A stretch of 64,000 nucleotides of DNA from Larix kaempferi. Taxonomy: Eukaryota; Streptophyta; Pinopsida; Pinales; Pinaceae. The notes under the pieces were generated by a model. That model had not been told where the DNA came from, made no database searches, and saw nothing but the letters and a program-made list of their open reading frames with translations. Positions 12,229 through 23,680 of this stretch are shown here, in pieces. The position numbers were made by a program, and so were the translations under genes. Within the stretch, counting starts at the first letter, position 1. Each line of letters starts with the position of its first letter. The stretch covers positions 13,073,001-13,137,000 of the forward strand of contig BSBM01000150.1 of NCBI GenBank assembly GCA_027924585.1, given 5' to 3'.

Positions 12229-12670
12229 GGTCCATCCGATTCTTTTATTGAGGAAGCTACATCTTGATAACAAACTATATTTGACACAATTTATAAGCCA
12301 TAATTTAAAATCCAGGAAAGAAAATATATGTGCAAAAAATTCCTTAAAAGCTTTTATATAACTTGAATCTATCCTCCCGAACCAAATAGTCCAACAAGAT
12401 CATCATAGTAAAGCTACAGCCTTTGAATTCCAATGGTATGATTCCGAGAGTTACGCACACAAAATATTGAAATAAATTGGATTCTATATTTAAAATACAA
12501 TGGATACGTATGCTGTTCTTAGCACAGCGAATTACAAAAGTAGCCAGAGTACTCAAGTATTGACTATACATTGCTTGTCATTCAAGCAATCGGGTTCTGT
12601 ACTGTAGTTGTAGTTGTAATTTCATCTGTGAATTTCGCAGAATCGCAACCGCAACCAGGTCTTCTGTCCG
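12116..12670. other. Intergenic spacer and upstream region of the GULLO gene
   Basis: It contains an (AT)n tract at 12197-12224 and then about 450 bp of unique-looking sequence leading to the TATA box at 12674. No coding region is apparent. Confidence 0.5.
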
Positions 12671-12673
12671 AGG

Positions 12674-12682
12674 TTATATAAG
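12674..12682 (+). promoter_or_regulatory. TATA box of the GULLO gene
   Basis: TTATATAAG lies about 80 bp upstream of the ATG at 12754, which leaves room for a 5' leader of roughly 45-50 bp. No other good TATA element lies closer. Confidence 0.65.
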
Positions 12683-12753
12683 CTCACACTCACAATCATA
12701 TTTGTCTCTGTAAATTACAAGCCTGTAAGAATCCGGCCTTTTCTTCAGCCACA

Positions 12754-14733
12754 ATGCACCAAATACTTGCCATAAAAAGTATGTTACTCCTGACTTTTCC
12801 ACGATGCTTGGAGGCATTTTGCTCACCTCCTCCCTCAGTGCAATGCAAAAGCAACGGAGAAGGATGCGAGATCTTCAATTATCAAGGAATTTGGGAGGAT
12901 CGCAGCATTTGCAGAGCTGCAGAGGCTGCGTCACCCAAAACAGAAGCCGAGATTCTTCATGTCGTTGCCCGTGCTGTGAAAAACAAGCAAAAGATAAAAG
13001 TGGTAAGCACTCTGTCTCACAGCATCTCAAAGTTAGTCTGTGTTGAAGACGATGGATTGATCATCTCCACAGAAAACTATGCATCTGTCATTGGAATCAA
13101 CAAGACTGCCATGACGATTACAGTCCAAGGCGGAGCTATGATGAGAGACGTCATCGAGGAAGCTGCCAAAGAAGGCCTGGCTCTTCCCGCCATGATTTCT
13201 TGGAACGGAGTCTCTGCAGCGGGCGTTGTTTCCACGGGAGCCCATGGCAGCGGTCTCATGGACAGAGGCAGCGGTGTTTACGAGTACGTGGTGGGAATGA
13301 GATTGGTGGTACCTGCCTCTCCAACAGAAGGCTACGCCAAGCTCATCATACTGACCGAAGCAGATCATGAAGAGCTGAAAGCTGCCAGATTATCTCTGGG
13401 AACACTGGGAGTTATCTCACAACTCACCTTCATTCTGCAGCCCATGTTCAAGCGTTCGCTAAGTAGGCCCATTCTAACAGATGAAAAGGGGCTAGATACT
13501 GAAACATCTCCCTTTCTCAGGGATCATGAATTCGCCGATGTAATCTGGCTTCCCTTCCATCGATTGGTGGTGTTTCGACCGATCGATCGAGTTCCTATTG
13601 ATGCTCCTGGCGATGGTCTCAACATTGGTATTGGGATTCCATCGAGAGTAGTAGACATTGAAAATTCCGATGCTCTATGTAAGCATATACATATTTTTCC
13701 CTTTGTTCGTTGGTTAAGAATTAATTTGGTAAAGTGGGTTTTATAATAAGATTCTTGTTCTTGTATACACGCAGCTAGAGGAGTGCAAGCTACAGAAGAT
13801 TCTGTGGGATTGTGCAATTTTGTTGGAGAACAAATAATCGCATTTCTGGCTAACGGTAGCGGTGGCGGGTTTTGGAACGACGGAATTAAAGGCTTCACAG
13901 GGTACCCAGTAACAGGATTCAATCATCGCATGCAAACTTCTGGAGGATGCCAGGGCATCTATGGCCAGCTGCATCAACACAATACAAAGAGTTGCACTTC
14001 CACTAAAATTTTAGATAAAAATCAGACAGTCTGTCCATGGGATCGCCGGGTGACGGCTTCCTTTCATTTCGATATGGAACTGAGGGTGCCCATGTTCCGC
14101 CTTCCGGAAACGATTAACGATATAAAGAAGATCAGAGATCTGAATCCCGAAAGTATGTGTGAAACGTATGTAGTTTTTCGTTCTATTAAGAAATCTGATG
14201 CATACTTAGGACCAGCAGAGGATGTGGTCACACTGGAATTGTTTTATCATCGCCCGAGAGAACCCAACACGCCCAAATGGAATGAAGATGTATACGAAGA
14301 GATGGAGCAGATGGTGATTGAGAAGCACGGCGGGACAATGCACTGGGGAAAGTCAGGAGGTTACTTGTTCGGAGGGCTGGCAAAGCGGGCAGTGAATTTA
14401 GAGAAGTTCTTGCAAGTAAAGAATAGATATGATCCGGAGGGAGTGTTTTCTAACGAATGGACAGATGGGCTGTTAGGAATTGGAGGGAAAGGAGCGGAGG
14501 AGGTGAGGGATATGATGTGCACTGAATATGATCCGGACGGAGCGTTTTCTGACGATTGGAATGATGGGCTACTGGGAATTAGAGAAAAAGGAGTAGAGGA
14601 GCTGAGGGATGGATGTGCACTGGATAAGGTGTGCAAATGCAGAGAAGATAAACACTGCGCTCCAGAGAAGGGATATTTCTGCAGGCCAGGAAGAGTTTGG
14701 AAGCAAGCTCGAGTATGCAGGAAGTTGGATTGA
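12754..14733 (+). CDS. L-gulonolactone oxidase-like FAD enzyme (2 exons, 627 aa)
   Basis: Exon 1 is 12754-13678 and exon 2 is 13775-14733. The intron (13679-13774) has a GTAAGC donor and a CACGCAG acceptor and splits a Ser codon in phase 1; the joined frame of 1884 bases is fully open. The start gives a likely signal peptide (about residues 1-23), suggesting secretion or the cell wall. A FAD_binding_4 domain spans about 55-232, with TGAHGSGL at 161-168. The C-terminal aldonolactone oxidase domain includes the conserved HWGK at 498-501 (14341-14352), and a Cys-rich tail ends KGYFCRPG...VCRKLD. The family oxidises L-gulono-1,4-lactone or related lactones towards ascorbate; plant members are often slow or substrate-restricted. 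The last third carries a 33-residue tandem duplication, making it longer than the usual roughly 590 residues. It is the only complete host gene here. Confidence 0.93.
13679..13774 (+). other. Intron of the GULLO gene (96 bp)
   Basis: GT at 13679-13680 and AG at 13773-13774. It is AT-rich, with a pyrimidine stretch before the acceptor. Reading through it meets an in-frame stop, so splicing is required to join the two halves of the domain. Confidence 0.9.
14428..14625 (+). repeat. In-frame 99-bp tandem duplication in the GULLO gene
   Basis: Copy 1 starts at 14428 (YDPEGVFSNEWTDGLLGI, from residue 527) and copy 2 at 14527 (YDPDGAFSDDWNDGLLGI, from residue 560). The period is exactly 33 codons. 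Family members known to me carry this segment once. The copies differ at many third and some first positions, so the duplication is not recent, and the frame has been kept. Confidence 0.92.
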
Positions 14734-15050
14734 TGGTGCCCATCTCATGAAATTTACATATGTATATTGATATGCATGACTGTGTAGACCAGGTCCATGG
14801 CAGATATAAGTAGATAGGTGTCTCATTATTTGACCGAGATTTGGTATTGTGATATTTTAGCTTAGAAGGCAGATATTAGATATCCAAGTATAATGTTTGG
14901 ATGACTGGGTTTTAAGTAGTCTTTGGTGGCTGTTTTGATGTCATTGGTGGTTGTCTTTTTGGTGGCTGTTTTGATGTCATTGATGGTTGATTTTTTAATT
15001 TTATTGTACATCTTTAAACTAGTAAGTGGAGTTTACATATGGAGTTTTAG
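14734..15050. other. 3' flank of the GULLO gene
   Basis: No canonical AATAAA is obvious close to the stop. A short duplication of 'ggtggctgttttgatgtcattg' type sequence occurs at about 14926-14985. No coding sequence. Confidence 0.5.
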
Positions 15051-15390
15051 TAAAATCAGTATAGATCTATCTTAAATTTGTATCTATCAAGAACCAGGAA
15101 GGATCCAATTTTTTGAGGTGTATTTCTTTTTTTAAATTTAAACTCAAGAAATTTGATCTTTCTTGATTGATAGATCCGGGTTTAAGTTTTAAGTTTTTAT
15201 TTTATAAACGAATATCTATTTTTTAATTACTTTTCATAATATTTTATTTTATGAATGAACATGGATTTTTTTTTTAAATATTTTCTATAATTTTTTATTT
15301 TATGAGTTGACAGAATTTTTTTAATTATTTTGTTACTATCACGTTAGAGGATCTCTCCCATACTGGGTTGTAGAGCACCTAGTTTCACTG
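15051..15390 (-). repeat. Interspersed repeat, copy 1 (minus), with internal hairpin
   Basis: The reverse complement resembles 18690-18990 and 60875-61180. Shared landmarks are CCCAGTATGGGGGAGAT, the phrase CATGTCGGCTCA, and ACCTCAAGAAATTGGATCC followed by TAGATCTGGGTTTAAGATGG. Within 15055-15195 the terminal segment appears in both orientations and forms an imperfect inverted repeat. Three degenerate units of about 47 bp follow (15199-15340). The class is not known to me. Confidence 0.65.
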
Positions 15391-15600
15391 GATGCAATAA
15401 TAATAAAGTACTAAGTAATTAATTTTTATATAAAATTAAAATTAAAATAATTAATAAAATTTTAATATTTTTTATATTTTAATTGTGATTAAATTTTTTA
15501 AATACAAATTTTTAGAGTGCAAAATTTGAAATTAAAAGTTTTCATCCCTCTTAATACTTAGTAAATCTAAAATTAAGATAAATATTACATAATATTGAAA
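15391..15600. other. AT-rich spacer
   Basis: Very AT-rich sequence without a recognisable element. Confidence 0.4.
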
Positions 15601-15619
15601 ATTATGACAAATATATTCT

Positions 15620-15920
15620 TATGTTAGACTTATATATAAACTGATATCATACTATTTCACAAAATAGTGATGTAAATAAACATATAATTTTTTTATTAGT
15701 TTATAGCATTAGTTATAATTTGTTTCTTATAATTAAATAAAAAATTATTTGTTATTTTAATTTTGACATCATACCGATGTCAATTGTATTGTTATGTTGG
15801 ACTTATATATAGAATGATATCAAACTATTTCACAAAATAGTTTTGTAAATACACATAAATCTTTTATTAGTTTAGAATATTAGTTATAATTTGTTTGTTA
15901 AGATTAAATAAAAAATTATT
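15620..15920 (+). repeat. Two tandem copies, period 173 bp
   Basis: The sequence starting TATGTTAGACTTATATATA at 15620 recurs at 15793 with TATGTTGGACTTATATATA. Both run through CTATTTCACAAAATAG to ATTAAATAAAAAATTATTTG. The second copy ends where the LINE poly(A) begins. Confidence 0.85.
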
Positions 15921-15922
15921 TG

Positions 15923-18205
15923 GTTTTTTTAAGGTTTAGAAATATATTAAATTAGAAAAAATAACTATACATATCAAGACTGAAGCAACCTTCTATAAAA
16001 TGAGTCTAGATAGCATAGATGAGGCCACCGCCCAAAAACTAGAAATGTCTGAGAATCATAGCTATCTATACTATTCATAAGGAATCTAAGGAAGTATATC
16101 ATAAAATTCCCCCAAGTCTGGGGTTATAACCTTCTAAATCAAAATTGGATTGAAAACCAAACTAAACAGGAGACTAGAATTAGGCAGAATCATCATCAGA
16201 AATGTTTAACAAAACGAGGGCAACACTTGGAGTTTCTTCCTTGGCAATGTGAATACAAGTACTAGGACAACGTCATGCAGAAGGGCAGGAGGTTTGCTAA
16301 AAAAAATCTTGGTGAGCTCCTTTGCCAAATCCTCTAATTTCCCATTGATGCGAGCATCCCCAATGACTTGATTACAATCCATCTTGCGCATCCCCTCCTA
16401 TAGGATCGCAAGTCTGGAGAGCACAGAGGAGTCGTGTTGCTCCTCTTGAAATTGACCCGCAAGAAAATCTTCCAGGGCCATGTTAAACAGGGACTTAATG
16501 CTCCAGAGCGGACTAAGAGTTCTGGTATGGTGAGTTTCTCAAGTTCTGGTTGATCTAGAATCCTCAACCAAACCCCCAAATTCCTTAACCAGTTTCTGAG
16601 CTTTTGGTTGTTGCTTGCTGGAATGCACTCGCTTCTCCATACACTTAGTACATTCCCTGGCCTACTGACTAATCCTGGTTTCAAATAATCCTTTTGCAGT
16701 TTCCAACTCCTTAAGGGCTGCGACATGTGGGTGCATCGAGGACCGTGCACCATTTTCCTCTTGGTAACCTTGCAACGCACCATTATGGAACCCGAGGGGG
16801 AAGGGTGAGTATGAGGGTACCGGTCACAAAACAAGAGGTGACCAAGCAATTGCGTATGAGGGATATCAACCCAAGGTTGAATCATGTCCCATAGAAGAAC
16901 AACAACAAACCATGGAGGGCGTCGACTAGATCTTCCCCGAAAAGGAAACTTCATCACGACATTAATCGCCTTCCCATCGTGGATCGGGTAGGCGCACATA
17001 GCCATGAGGGCTATGAAAGCTCGCACAAGGGAAGTAACAGGGCATAGTATAGCAGACCAGAAGGTGATTTGTGGGTTGTACATGACCCATAAATGGGCAA
17101 TTATGATCTGAGCAGGTTCAAGAATGAATGGATTGTGGGACTGACCACCTGCCAGCCCGCATGTCCTCACCCGCTTGCAATTAAACCGCATGTTCATTGC
17201 TCCCATGTGTGACTGAAGCATGATGGCCCATCGTGGGGGTTCATGTCTTGATGATTTAGATAAGTGCACTCTTTTTTAAGAAGGGCTCTCGAACTATCAA
17301 ACCAGGCTTCATTTCAATTATCTCGAGGATGATCCACCCCCCAATTGGTTAATCGATCCGCGATTTTGTTGGCCTCTCTCCTGACATGATGAGGAATGAG
17401 GATGTGAGAATTGGGAACGCTGGAAGGTAAGGCCTCCATTTTAGTTTCCAGTCGCCAACTAGGATTGATTTTTCACACGCTTGAACCATTGAGGAGATGG
17501 ATTAATATTTGCACCATAAGCTTAGAGTCTCCCTCAACAATGAGCTTGTTATATCCTTCTATGTTAGCTATTTGAATGCCTTCAAGCATTGCGTGTAATT
17601 CCACAACATTGTTGCTTTTAGTGCCAAGGTATCCTCAAAGAATCTCATAATTCTTCCATGCTAGTCCTTGAAGACACCGCCATAGGTCGACGGACCCATA
17701 TTTCCTTTGCTTGCACCATCAAAATTGAGTTTGATAGAGCCTGCTTCCGGAGAAGACCAAGAGCAGGGACTCTCAGAGTTAGGCCTGGGCCTTTGTAGTA
17801 CAATATGATTCTGGTTAGAACTGAGATTCCAAGCTTGGAGAATAGCTCCTTCCTAAGGTTGGTCATTCTAGTCATCTGGGGACCATGGTGTCTCAAGGAT
17901 TGTCTCATGGATATCAAAGAGTATTTTTTTCCAAAGTTGGCTTGTGGAGAGACTTTCAATATTAAATATCCTTCGATTCCATGTCTCCCAAAGGAGAAAA
18001 CCTGGGAAGAGATGCCATGTTCTATTAACAATGTTGTTGTCAGAAATTTGCTTGTGCCAATTAGATCAGGTTTCCCTGATGCTGACACGGTTGCGATCAA
18101 TTTATCTGGAAATAATTGCACCTTGGTCCCATAAGTATTGACAGAAGGAGCACCGGTTGAAGAGGTGCTCAAAATCTTCTGCATCTGAGTGACACATTAT
18201 CCAAA
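15923..18205 (-). mobile_element. 5'-truncated LINE 3' region (zinc-finger RVT and RNase H)
   Basis: On the minus strand, about 18190-18120 encodes a zf-RVT-like end: CHSDAEDFEHLFNRCSFC. About 17755-17640 encodes the RNase H start IKLNFDGASKGNMGPSTYGG, with a stop soon after. Below this, a region with stops and frame changes (about 17270-16340) holds a C-terminal segment containing ALKELETAKGLFETRIS. The element ends at 15923-15930 in a 7-base poly(A) on the minus strand, next to TTTCTAAACCTT. The 311-codon open frame at 16334-17269 is in a different frame from this coding sense and is probably accidental. No target duplication was found. Confidence 0.75.
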
Positions 18206-18689
18206 TTGAAAGTTTTTTAGTTTTTTTTTTATATTAAATATTTCTAAATATTAAAAAAATATCTTGAAAAAAAAAATATTTGACATAAACACTATACACT
18301 ATGTTTTACCTCTCTAATCAAGGCAGATGATTTATCTTGTTTACCATCCATGAATCATGGGGAAGTGCAAAGAGGGTTTTCCGCGAGGTTGTTCATTAGA
18401 GAAAAAAAAGTGTGTGCAATTTCATCAATGATAAATATGTGGACCATATTTAAACACTTAGTTGAAACTATAGATAAATTATAATATGGAGATGGAAAAA
18501 TGAATGTGTTTTTGTTTATGCAACCTAAACCACCAAATTTGTCAATACGAAGCTAAAACGAAAGCAACCATCACATTCAACATGTAGAGGGAAAGAGATA
18601 ATCTCGACTATTGTTTTGACTTCACAAGAACATGCATAGGTTATAAAATCATGTGCACATTTTGGTTATAAAAGCATGTGCACATTTTA
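18206..18689. other. Spacer, no gene seen
   Basis: AT-rich sequence between the LINE truncation point and the next interspersed repeat. It contains a short direct repeat around 18630-18685 ('aaaatcatgtgcacattttggttataaaagcatgtgcacatttt' type, about 26-bp spacing). Confidence 0.4.
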
Positions 18690-18990
18690 GCATCGAGAGA
18701 AGGGAGGTTCTCTCAACCCAGTATGGGGGAGATGTTGTCACATTGTGTTATGTAACGTAACGTTCCAAAAATAAAAATTAATTATAAAAATTCATGTCGG
18801 CTCATAACTCATCAAAAATAAAAAGCAATTAAAACAATTATGCCAGCTCATTAAATAAAAATTTTCATGAGGTGTGATTTTTTGAATCATAAATTTTACA
18901 TATTAAGAAAAAAATTACACCTCAAGAAATTGGATCCCTCTCGGTGCTTAATAGATCTGGGTTTAAGATGGATCTATGCTGGTGATAATA
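18690..18990 (+). repeat. Interspersed repeat, copy 2 (plus)
   Basis: Begins near CAACCCAGTATGGGGGAGAT, passes CATGTCGGCTCA (about 18796) and ends with ACACCTCAAGAAATTGGATCC and TAGATCTGGGTTTAAGATGG. It is inverted relative to copy 1 and direct relative to copy 3. Confidence 0.75.
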
Positions 18991-19200
18991 AAATTGCAAA
19001 CATGTTACTAAATAGCGCATGTTATTGTTACATAAAAGAATAACCATGTAAAATTCCATCATCATCACTTGTTTGAAAAGAAAATATTTAGCACTAAAAC
19101 ATTCTTTTTAGGGCATACAACATGTTTTCCTATCTTGGCTATAGTGAAGGCCCCTATATCCATCCTCCCTTGTGTAAAACCACCTAATGTTGTCTTAAAT
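18991..19200. other. Spacer
   Basis: No recognisable feature. Confidence 0.35.
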
Positions 19201-20900
19201 ACCACTCAAAGGAGAAATAATACATAGAGAGGGCATGTGTCCTTGTTGGAGAACTCGTTCATAGTGCTTGAGGTATAAAAGATTCATTTTCTTTTGTAAG
19301 GCCTTTGTTTTCCTTTTTTACCATGGTCTAAGGCCCTAGCCCAATCATTATTTCCCAAAAAACTTAATGAAGGCCACATCCCACTAAGACTTGGCCAAAG
19401 ATCACATAGAAAGGTTTTTGTGGTGTTTTAATGTAACTTCCATGCTACTTGATTCCAATAATATTAAATTCCCAAGGACCTTTGTATCTTTACCTAACCA
19501 TTGTCAAGACTCAAAGACCCTTGAGTCTTGCTAAAAACATCATAATGTCCCTTAGTAAACAACTCATCGTTAAAAATCCCCAAACAAGGGCATGTTTTGT
19601 GGGTTGTAGGTGTTTTTCATGGCGGTTGAGCCCAAAAAATGTTCATTTAGGGAACAAAACCCTTATTATCCTCCCTTAACCTTCATTAAACCATGAGACC
19701 CATTCTTGGTTCATAACTAACCTAGTCATCATTCCCATATCCCATTTTGAGGTGATTGATAACATATAAAGATCATATGTGGTGGTTTGAGAATTCATCC
19801 ACGATGCTTGAGCATGAGAAGCAAGGTTTAGGGCTTGAGGCTTTTGTTTTCCTCCCTTGACTATGTTCAAGTACCCAAGAACCAACCATGATTCCCAAGA
19901 ACTTGTAATGGGACCCACATTCAACTTGAATGCCAAAGACTCCCTAGAGTGGAATTTTGTTATGGTTTATAGGTGTTGTTCATGGTGCTTGAGCTTGAGA
20001 AGGTTCAATTAGGGAATAAAGTTGGTGTTTCTCTCTTAACCATCTTTATGCCTCAACACCCAATTTCATTGCTCAAAACCTACTCATGGCACCTATATCC
20101 CATAGCTTTCAAAGAACCCTAGCAAAGTTCCCCTATGTTGGTTCAAGGACATGTTTAAGGCTCTTGAGATCAAGAAGCTAAAACAATTATCCTAATGCAT
20201 GAATACCCATCCATGGTATATAAAACCTTTAAATGGTGTCCAACTCCAATGTCAAAGACCCCTTAAAGAGGTGTGGTTCCATGTTATTTTTCATGGTCCT
20301 TAGTTATGAGGAGCTTTGTTTAGGTCTTACAGGCCTTTTTCTCTTCCCTTGACATTATTTAGAACTTGATCACCATTCCTATTTCTCAAGACTTAGATTC
20401 ATTAGAACCATATCCTCTAATAGGATAAAGATACTATGCAAGGGTCTCATGTGGTGGTTTAAGCACACATTCATGTCGCTTAAGCCTAAGAAGCTATGTT
20501 TAGGGCCTAAGGTTGTTTTTTTCCTCCCGTGATCATGGTTAAGGGCCTATGGCTCTTGTTTCTCTACCATGACCATGGTTAAGGCCCCGAGGCCCATATA
20601 TAATGTGAAAAAAATCTTATTGCCGCCCATATCCAACACCAATGCTATAGACTCCCTAGCAAGAACTCATGTTGAAGGTTCAATTAGGGCTTATGGGCCC
20701 TTATTTCCCCATTTGACTATGTTTAATCCTCAAGTCCTATTTCTAGTGCACAAAACCTACTCATGGTGATCATATCCCACTCAATGGCCTATAAAGAACA
20801 CCTATAAAGGTCTCAATTGTTGGTTCAAGGACTCATTCAAGGCTATTGACCCCAAGAAGATTCAACAATATGACATGGGACATGTTTTCCTTCCTCGGAC
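19200..20900 (+). repeat. Diverged tandem array, period about 180 bp, 9-10 units
   Basis: An anchor like GCTTGAGCATGAGAAG followed by AGGTTTAGGGCTTGAGG and CCTCCCTTGACCATGG recurs near 19267, 19448, 19625, 19807, 19988, 20163, 20299, 20479, about 20660 and 20845. Most spacings are 174-182 bp; one is about 136 bp, fitting a short deletion. The units are strongly diverged, and no frame is conserved. This is best read as an old satellite-like array. Confidence 0.8.
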
Positions 20901-21663
20901 ATGGTTTTAGAATACTAGGCTACGAAAATGCAATCAAATAAGATAACACAATATATACTAGCAGTAATCCCACTTTATTAATAGCATTTGATTCTTTTAA
21001 GGGAGAAATCAACTCTTGTTCACTTTCCTTTTCAAGGGGGCAACCTCCTCTGAGCTATGCTCCAATCACAATATTCTTCTCCACACCCCTCATAAGGAAA
21101 ACTCCATCCTTATTTGTAGAATTAAATACACTCTAACATCCTAAATACCTAGTGGACCTTCTTTAATGAAGTCTCACTACATTTATTTACTAACATTGTG
21201 GGCCTTATTTAATAATAACAACATGGTGGACCTAGTCCACTTTACAATGAATAGAGTCCTCTATTACTCTAATGGGCCCTATGCCCCCCCCCATTACACA
21301 CCTAAGTAGGGTCATACCTTTCCACCCCCCTTAGAAAGTGTTTCCCTCAATGCTTGATGTGAAGTTGTACAACCATAATCCTAGGTCCCACAGATGAATG
21401 TTTACCTGCATATTGAAGTAGGCCAAGGATTTTGGTGCCCATGTAGAATTCTTAGCCACATTGATGAGGTATTCTAACAAGATCCATCTTAAGCCTAGGT
21501 CCCACATCCATGTGCTCCAAGTGATGAATCTTTTATTGTTATGTGTCACCTACCCCCAATGGTCATGTGGATCCAAAGAAGTATAACCGTAAGCAAATAG
21601 ATCCTCCAAATAGAAGTAAAAGGTTGGATCAATGAGAAACTCCACTACTATCACTTGTTGGTG

Positions 21664-22066
21664 TCAGGCTTCCACAAGTTGGGCTTCAAAGGATATAAAA
21701 TATTCATAAAAAAGAATATGGAAGTAGTTGTCCTCCAAAAAATTACAACAATCCATATACCAATCCTCATAATCATCTTCTAAATTGTACCACACATATA
21801 TGTCTTGTTTATACTCTTCCATGATGAGAGGACTAGTAACAAAAATCTCCTCCAATTCAGAAAAATACCCCTTGAATGTACACTCTAGAGAGTTCCATGG
21901 ACTCATGATCTACTGTCGATATTGCTCCCATGGTATGGCCCCCATGTTGACATGATTCAATGAAGGGAAAAAAAAATTCAAGGGCAATAACATAATGCAT
22001 AGTAGCTATAACTATGGCACATAATATGCCATATGAAAGCCACAAAAATGATCTATCCAATGACAT
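21664..22066 (-). other. Unrecognised overlapping short frames in the LTR element interior
   Basis: Two minus-strand frames (22066-21857 and 21906-21664) overlap. The second is acidic and rich in aromatic residues (EDDYEDWYMDCCNFLEDNYF). No family is recognised. They could be the remnant of an element-specific reading frame split by one frameshift, or chance. Confidence 0.25.
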
Positions 22067-22410
22067 TGATCTTGCTGCAAATTGATCTTCACCTCAAAAG
22101 TTATGACATATACAAGGTCTACAATCATCACTCAAAAGCTTGAAAAAATGTAGATTTCAAAATGTTATTTCTCCCTCTCTCAGACTCCAATTTGAGAGAT
22201 TTATTTTTTATACGGTGTGTTTTTCCAAGAGGAATTCATATCTGTAATCAACTTTTGTAAATGCTACTGAAAAAGAGTCAAAAATGAATTTGAGTGTCAC
22301 AACCTTCTTTTTCTCTCTTCAAAAATTTGCAAAATAGAGAAAAAAAAATCCTTGTTTTTCTCAAAACGAATTTGATACCAATTGTTGTATACCAAATTTG
22401 AAAATACAAT

Positions 22411-22718
22411 CACATAAAATGACACAATAGACAACAAAGATATCCTTCACTTTTATTATATAAGTTGATTTTTATTAAAGGAGAAATCAACTCCTATTCA
22501 CTTGCCTCTTCAATAGGGCAATCTCATATGAGCTAATCTCCACATATAATATTCTTCTCCACACACATAAAATGACACAATAGACAACAAAGATATCCTT
22601 CACTTTTATTATATAAGTTGATTTTTATTAAAGGAGAAATCAACTCCTATTCACTTGCCTCTTCAAGAGGGCAATCTCATATGAGCTAATCTCCACATAT
22701 AATATTCTTCTCCACACA
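22411..22718 (+). repeat. 151-bp tandem duplication inside the right LTR
   Basis: The unit starting CACATAAAATGACACAATAG at 22411 recurs at 22562, nearly identical to the end TTCTCCACACA. The left LTR carries this segment once, so the duplication came after insertion. Confidence 0.92.
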
Positions 22719-22733
22719 TCATAAGGAGGAATC

Positions 22734-22820
22734 ATAGTTGATCTTCTTTAATGATGCCCCATTACATTAGCCTCTTCACTACATAGTTGATCTTCTTTAA
22801 TGATGTCCCATTACATTTAT
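22734..22820 (+). repeat. 49-bp tandem duplication
   Basis: ATAGTTGATCTTCTTTAATG at 22734 recurs at 22783, each followed by a CCCATTACATT-type end. Confidence 0.88.
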
Positions 22821-23044
22821 TTACTAATATAATGGGTTTTATTAGTGGATCTAGTCAACTTTACATTGAATGACCCTATTATTACTCTAATAAGTCAAAA
22901 AGAATTCAACCTTATAATATAAAAAATACCCACCATTCTAACCTAAAATCTTTGTTGCAACACCAAATTTAAATAAATTTATGCAAAATTATTTTAATAT
23001 TAATTCTCTTTATTTATATAGATGCTTAGAAAATAACCAAACAT

Positions 23045-23260
23045 AAATGTATGTAAAATCCATATAATTAAATCTTATGATAAAAAATTAAATGTATGTA
23101 AAATCCATATAGTTAAATCTTATGTTAAAAAATTAAATGTATGTAAAATCCATATAGTTAAATCTTATGCTAAAAAATTAAATGTATGTAAAATCCATAT
23201 AGTTAAATCTTATGCTAAAAAATTAAATGTATGTAAAATCCATATCATTTATATGAAATT
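23045..23260 (+). repeat. Five tandem 45-bp units
   Basis: AAATGTATGTAAAATCCATA occurs at 23045, 23090, 23135, 23180 and 23225, exactly 45 bp apart. The units are almost identical. Confidence 0.95.
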
Positions 23261-23497
23261 AAATCTTATAATAAAAGATTTAATGTATTGATGTATTTTA
23301 AAATCAAAGTAGATTCATGATTTATTAAGCACCTTTCCGGGATTAAATTTAATTTGAGGTGTAACACATGAGTCATTTATATGAAATTAAATCTTATAAT
23401 AAAAGATTTAATGTATTGATGTATTTTAAAATCAAAGTAGATTCATGATTTATTAAGCACCTTTCCGGGATTAAATTTAATTTGAGGTGTAACACAT
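23245..23497 (+). repeat. 128-bp tandem duplication
   Basis: The segment starting TCATTTATATGAAATTAAAT at 23245 recurs at 23373. Both end TTTGAGGTGTAACACAT and appear virtually identical. Confidence 0.95.
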
Positions 23498-23680
23498 TTC
23501 TCATGTTCTTAGAGCACAATATAAACATAGTTATTCACTTTTTTCACTATACCACGAAAGGTTGTTACTTCATATGGTCACTTAACTATTTTAATATATA
23601 TGCACAAATGATATATCTTATCAACTTTCCCTAGACCATACAGGTGGCATAGCCAAATCTAAAATAAATGTCCAAATTAA

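Larger units (their letters stand above)
20893..22905 (-). mobile_element. Short non-autonomous LTR element (TRIM/LARD-like), minus
   Basis: Two related direct repeats, about 20893-21300 and 22383-22905, flank roughly 1.07 kb without any pol domain. A minus-strand TGGTATCAAA (22371-22380) lies just inside the right repeat and fits a tRNA-Met-type primer-binding site, so the right repeat is the 5' LTR. Shared landmarks are GGAGAAATCAACTC, CACTTTCCTT/CACTTGCCTC, ATATTCTTCTCCACAC and CTTCTTTAATGA. A related LTR relic lies at 55040-55400. Exact ends and the target duplication could not be placed. Confidence 0.65.

Noticed and set aside
13033-13368. Antisense frames over the GULLO gene
   Set aside because: They are shadows of the strong plus-strand coding sequence; no independent motifs.
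16334-17269. 311-codon open frame on the minus strand as a gene
   Set aside because: It runs in a different frame from the LINE-derived coding sense of this region (which has stops), shows no domain, and is not matched by plausible splice or promoter signals.
15051-18990. Long terminal repeats of one element
   Set aside because: The two copies are inverted, not direct, and no primer-binding site or polypurine tract lies beside them.
23045-23260. Microsatellite
   Set aside because: The unit is 45 bp with five near-identical copies, so this is a minisatellite-type tandem repeat.
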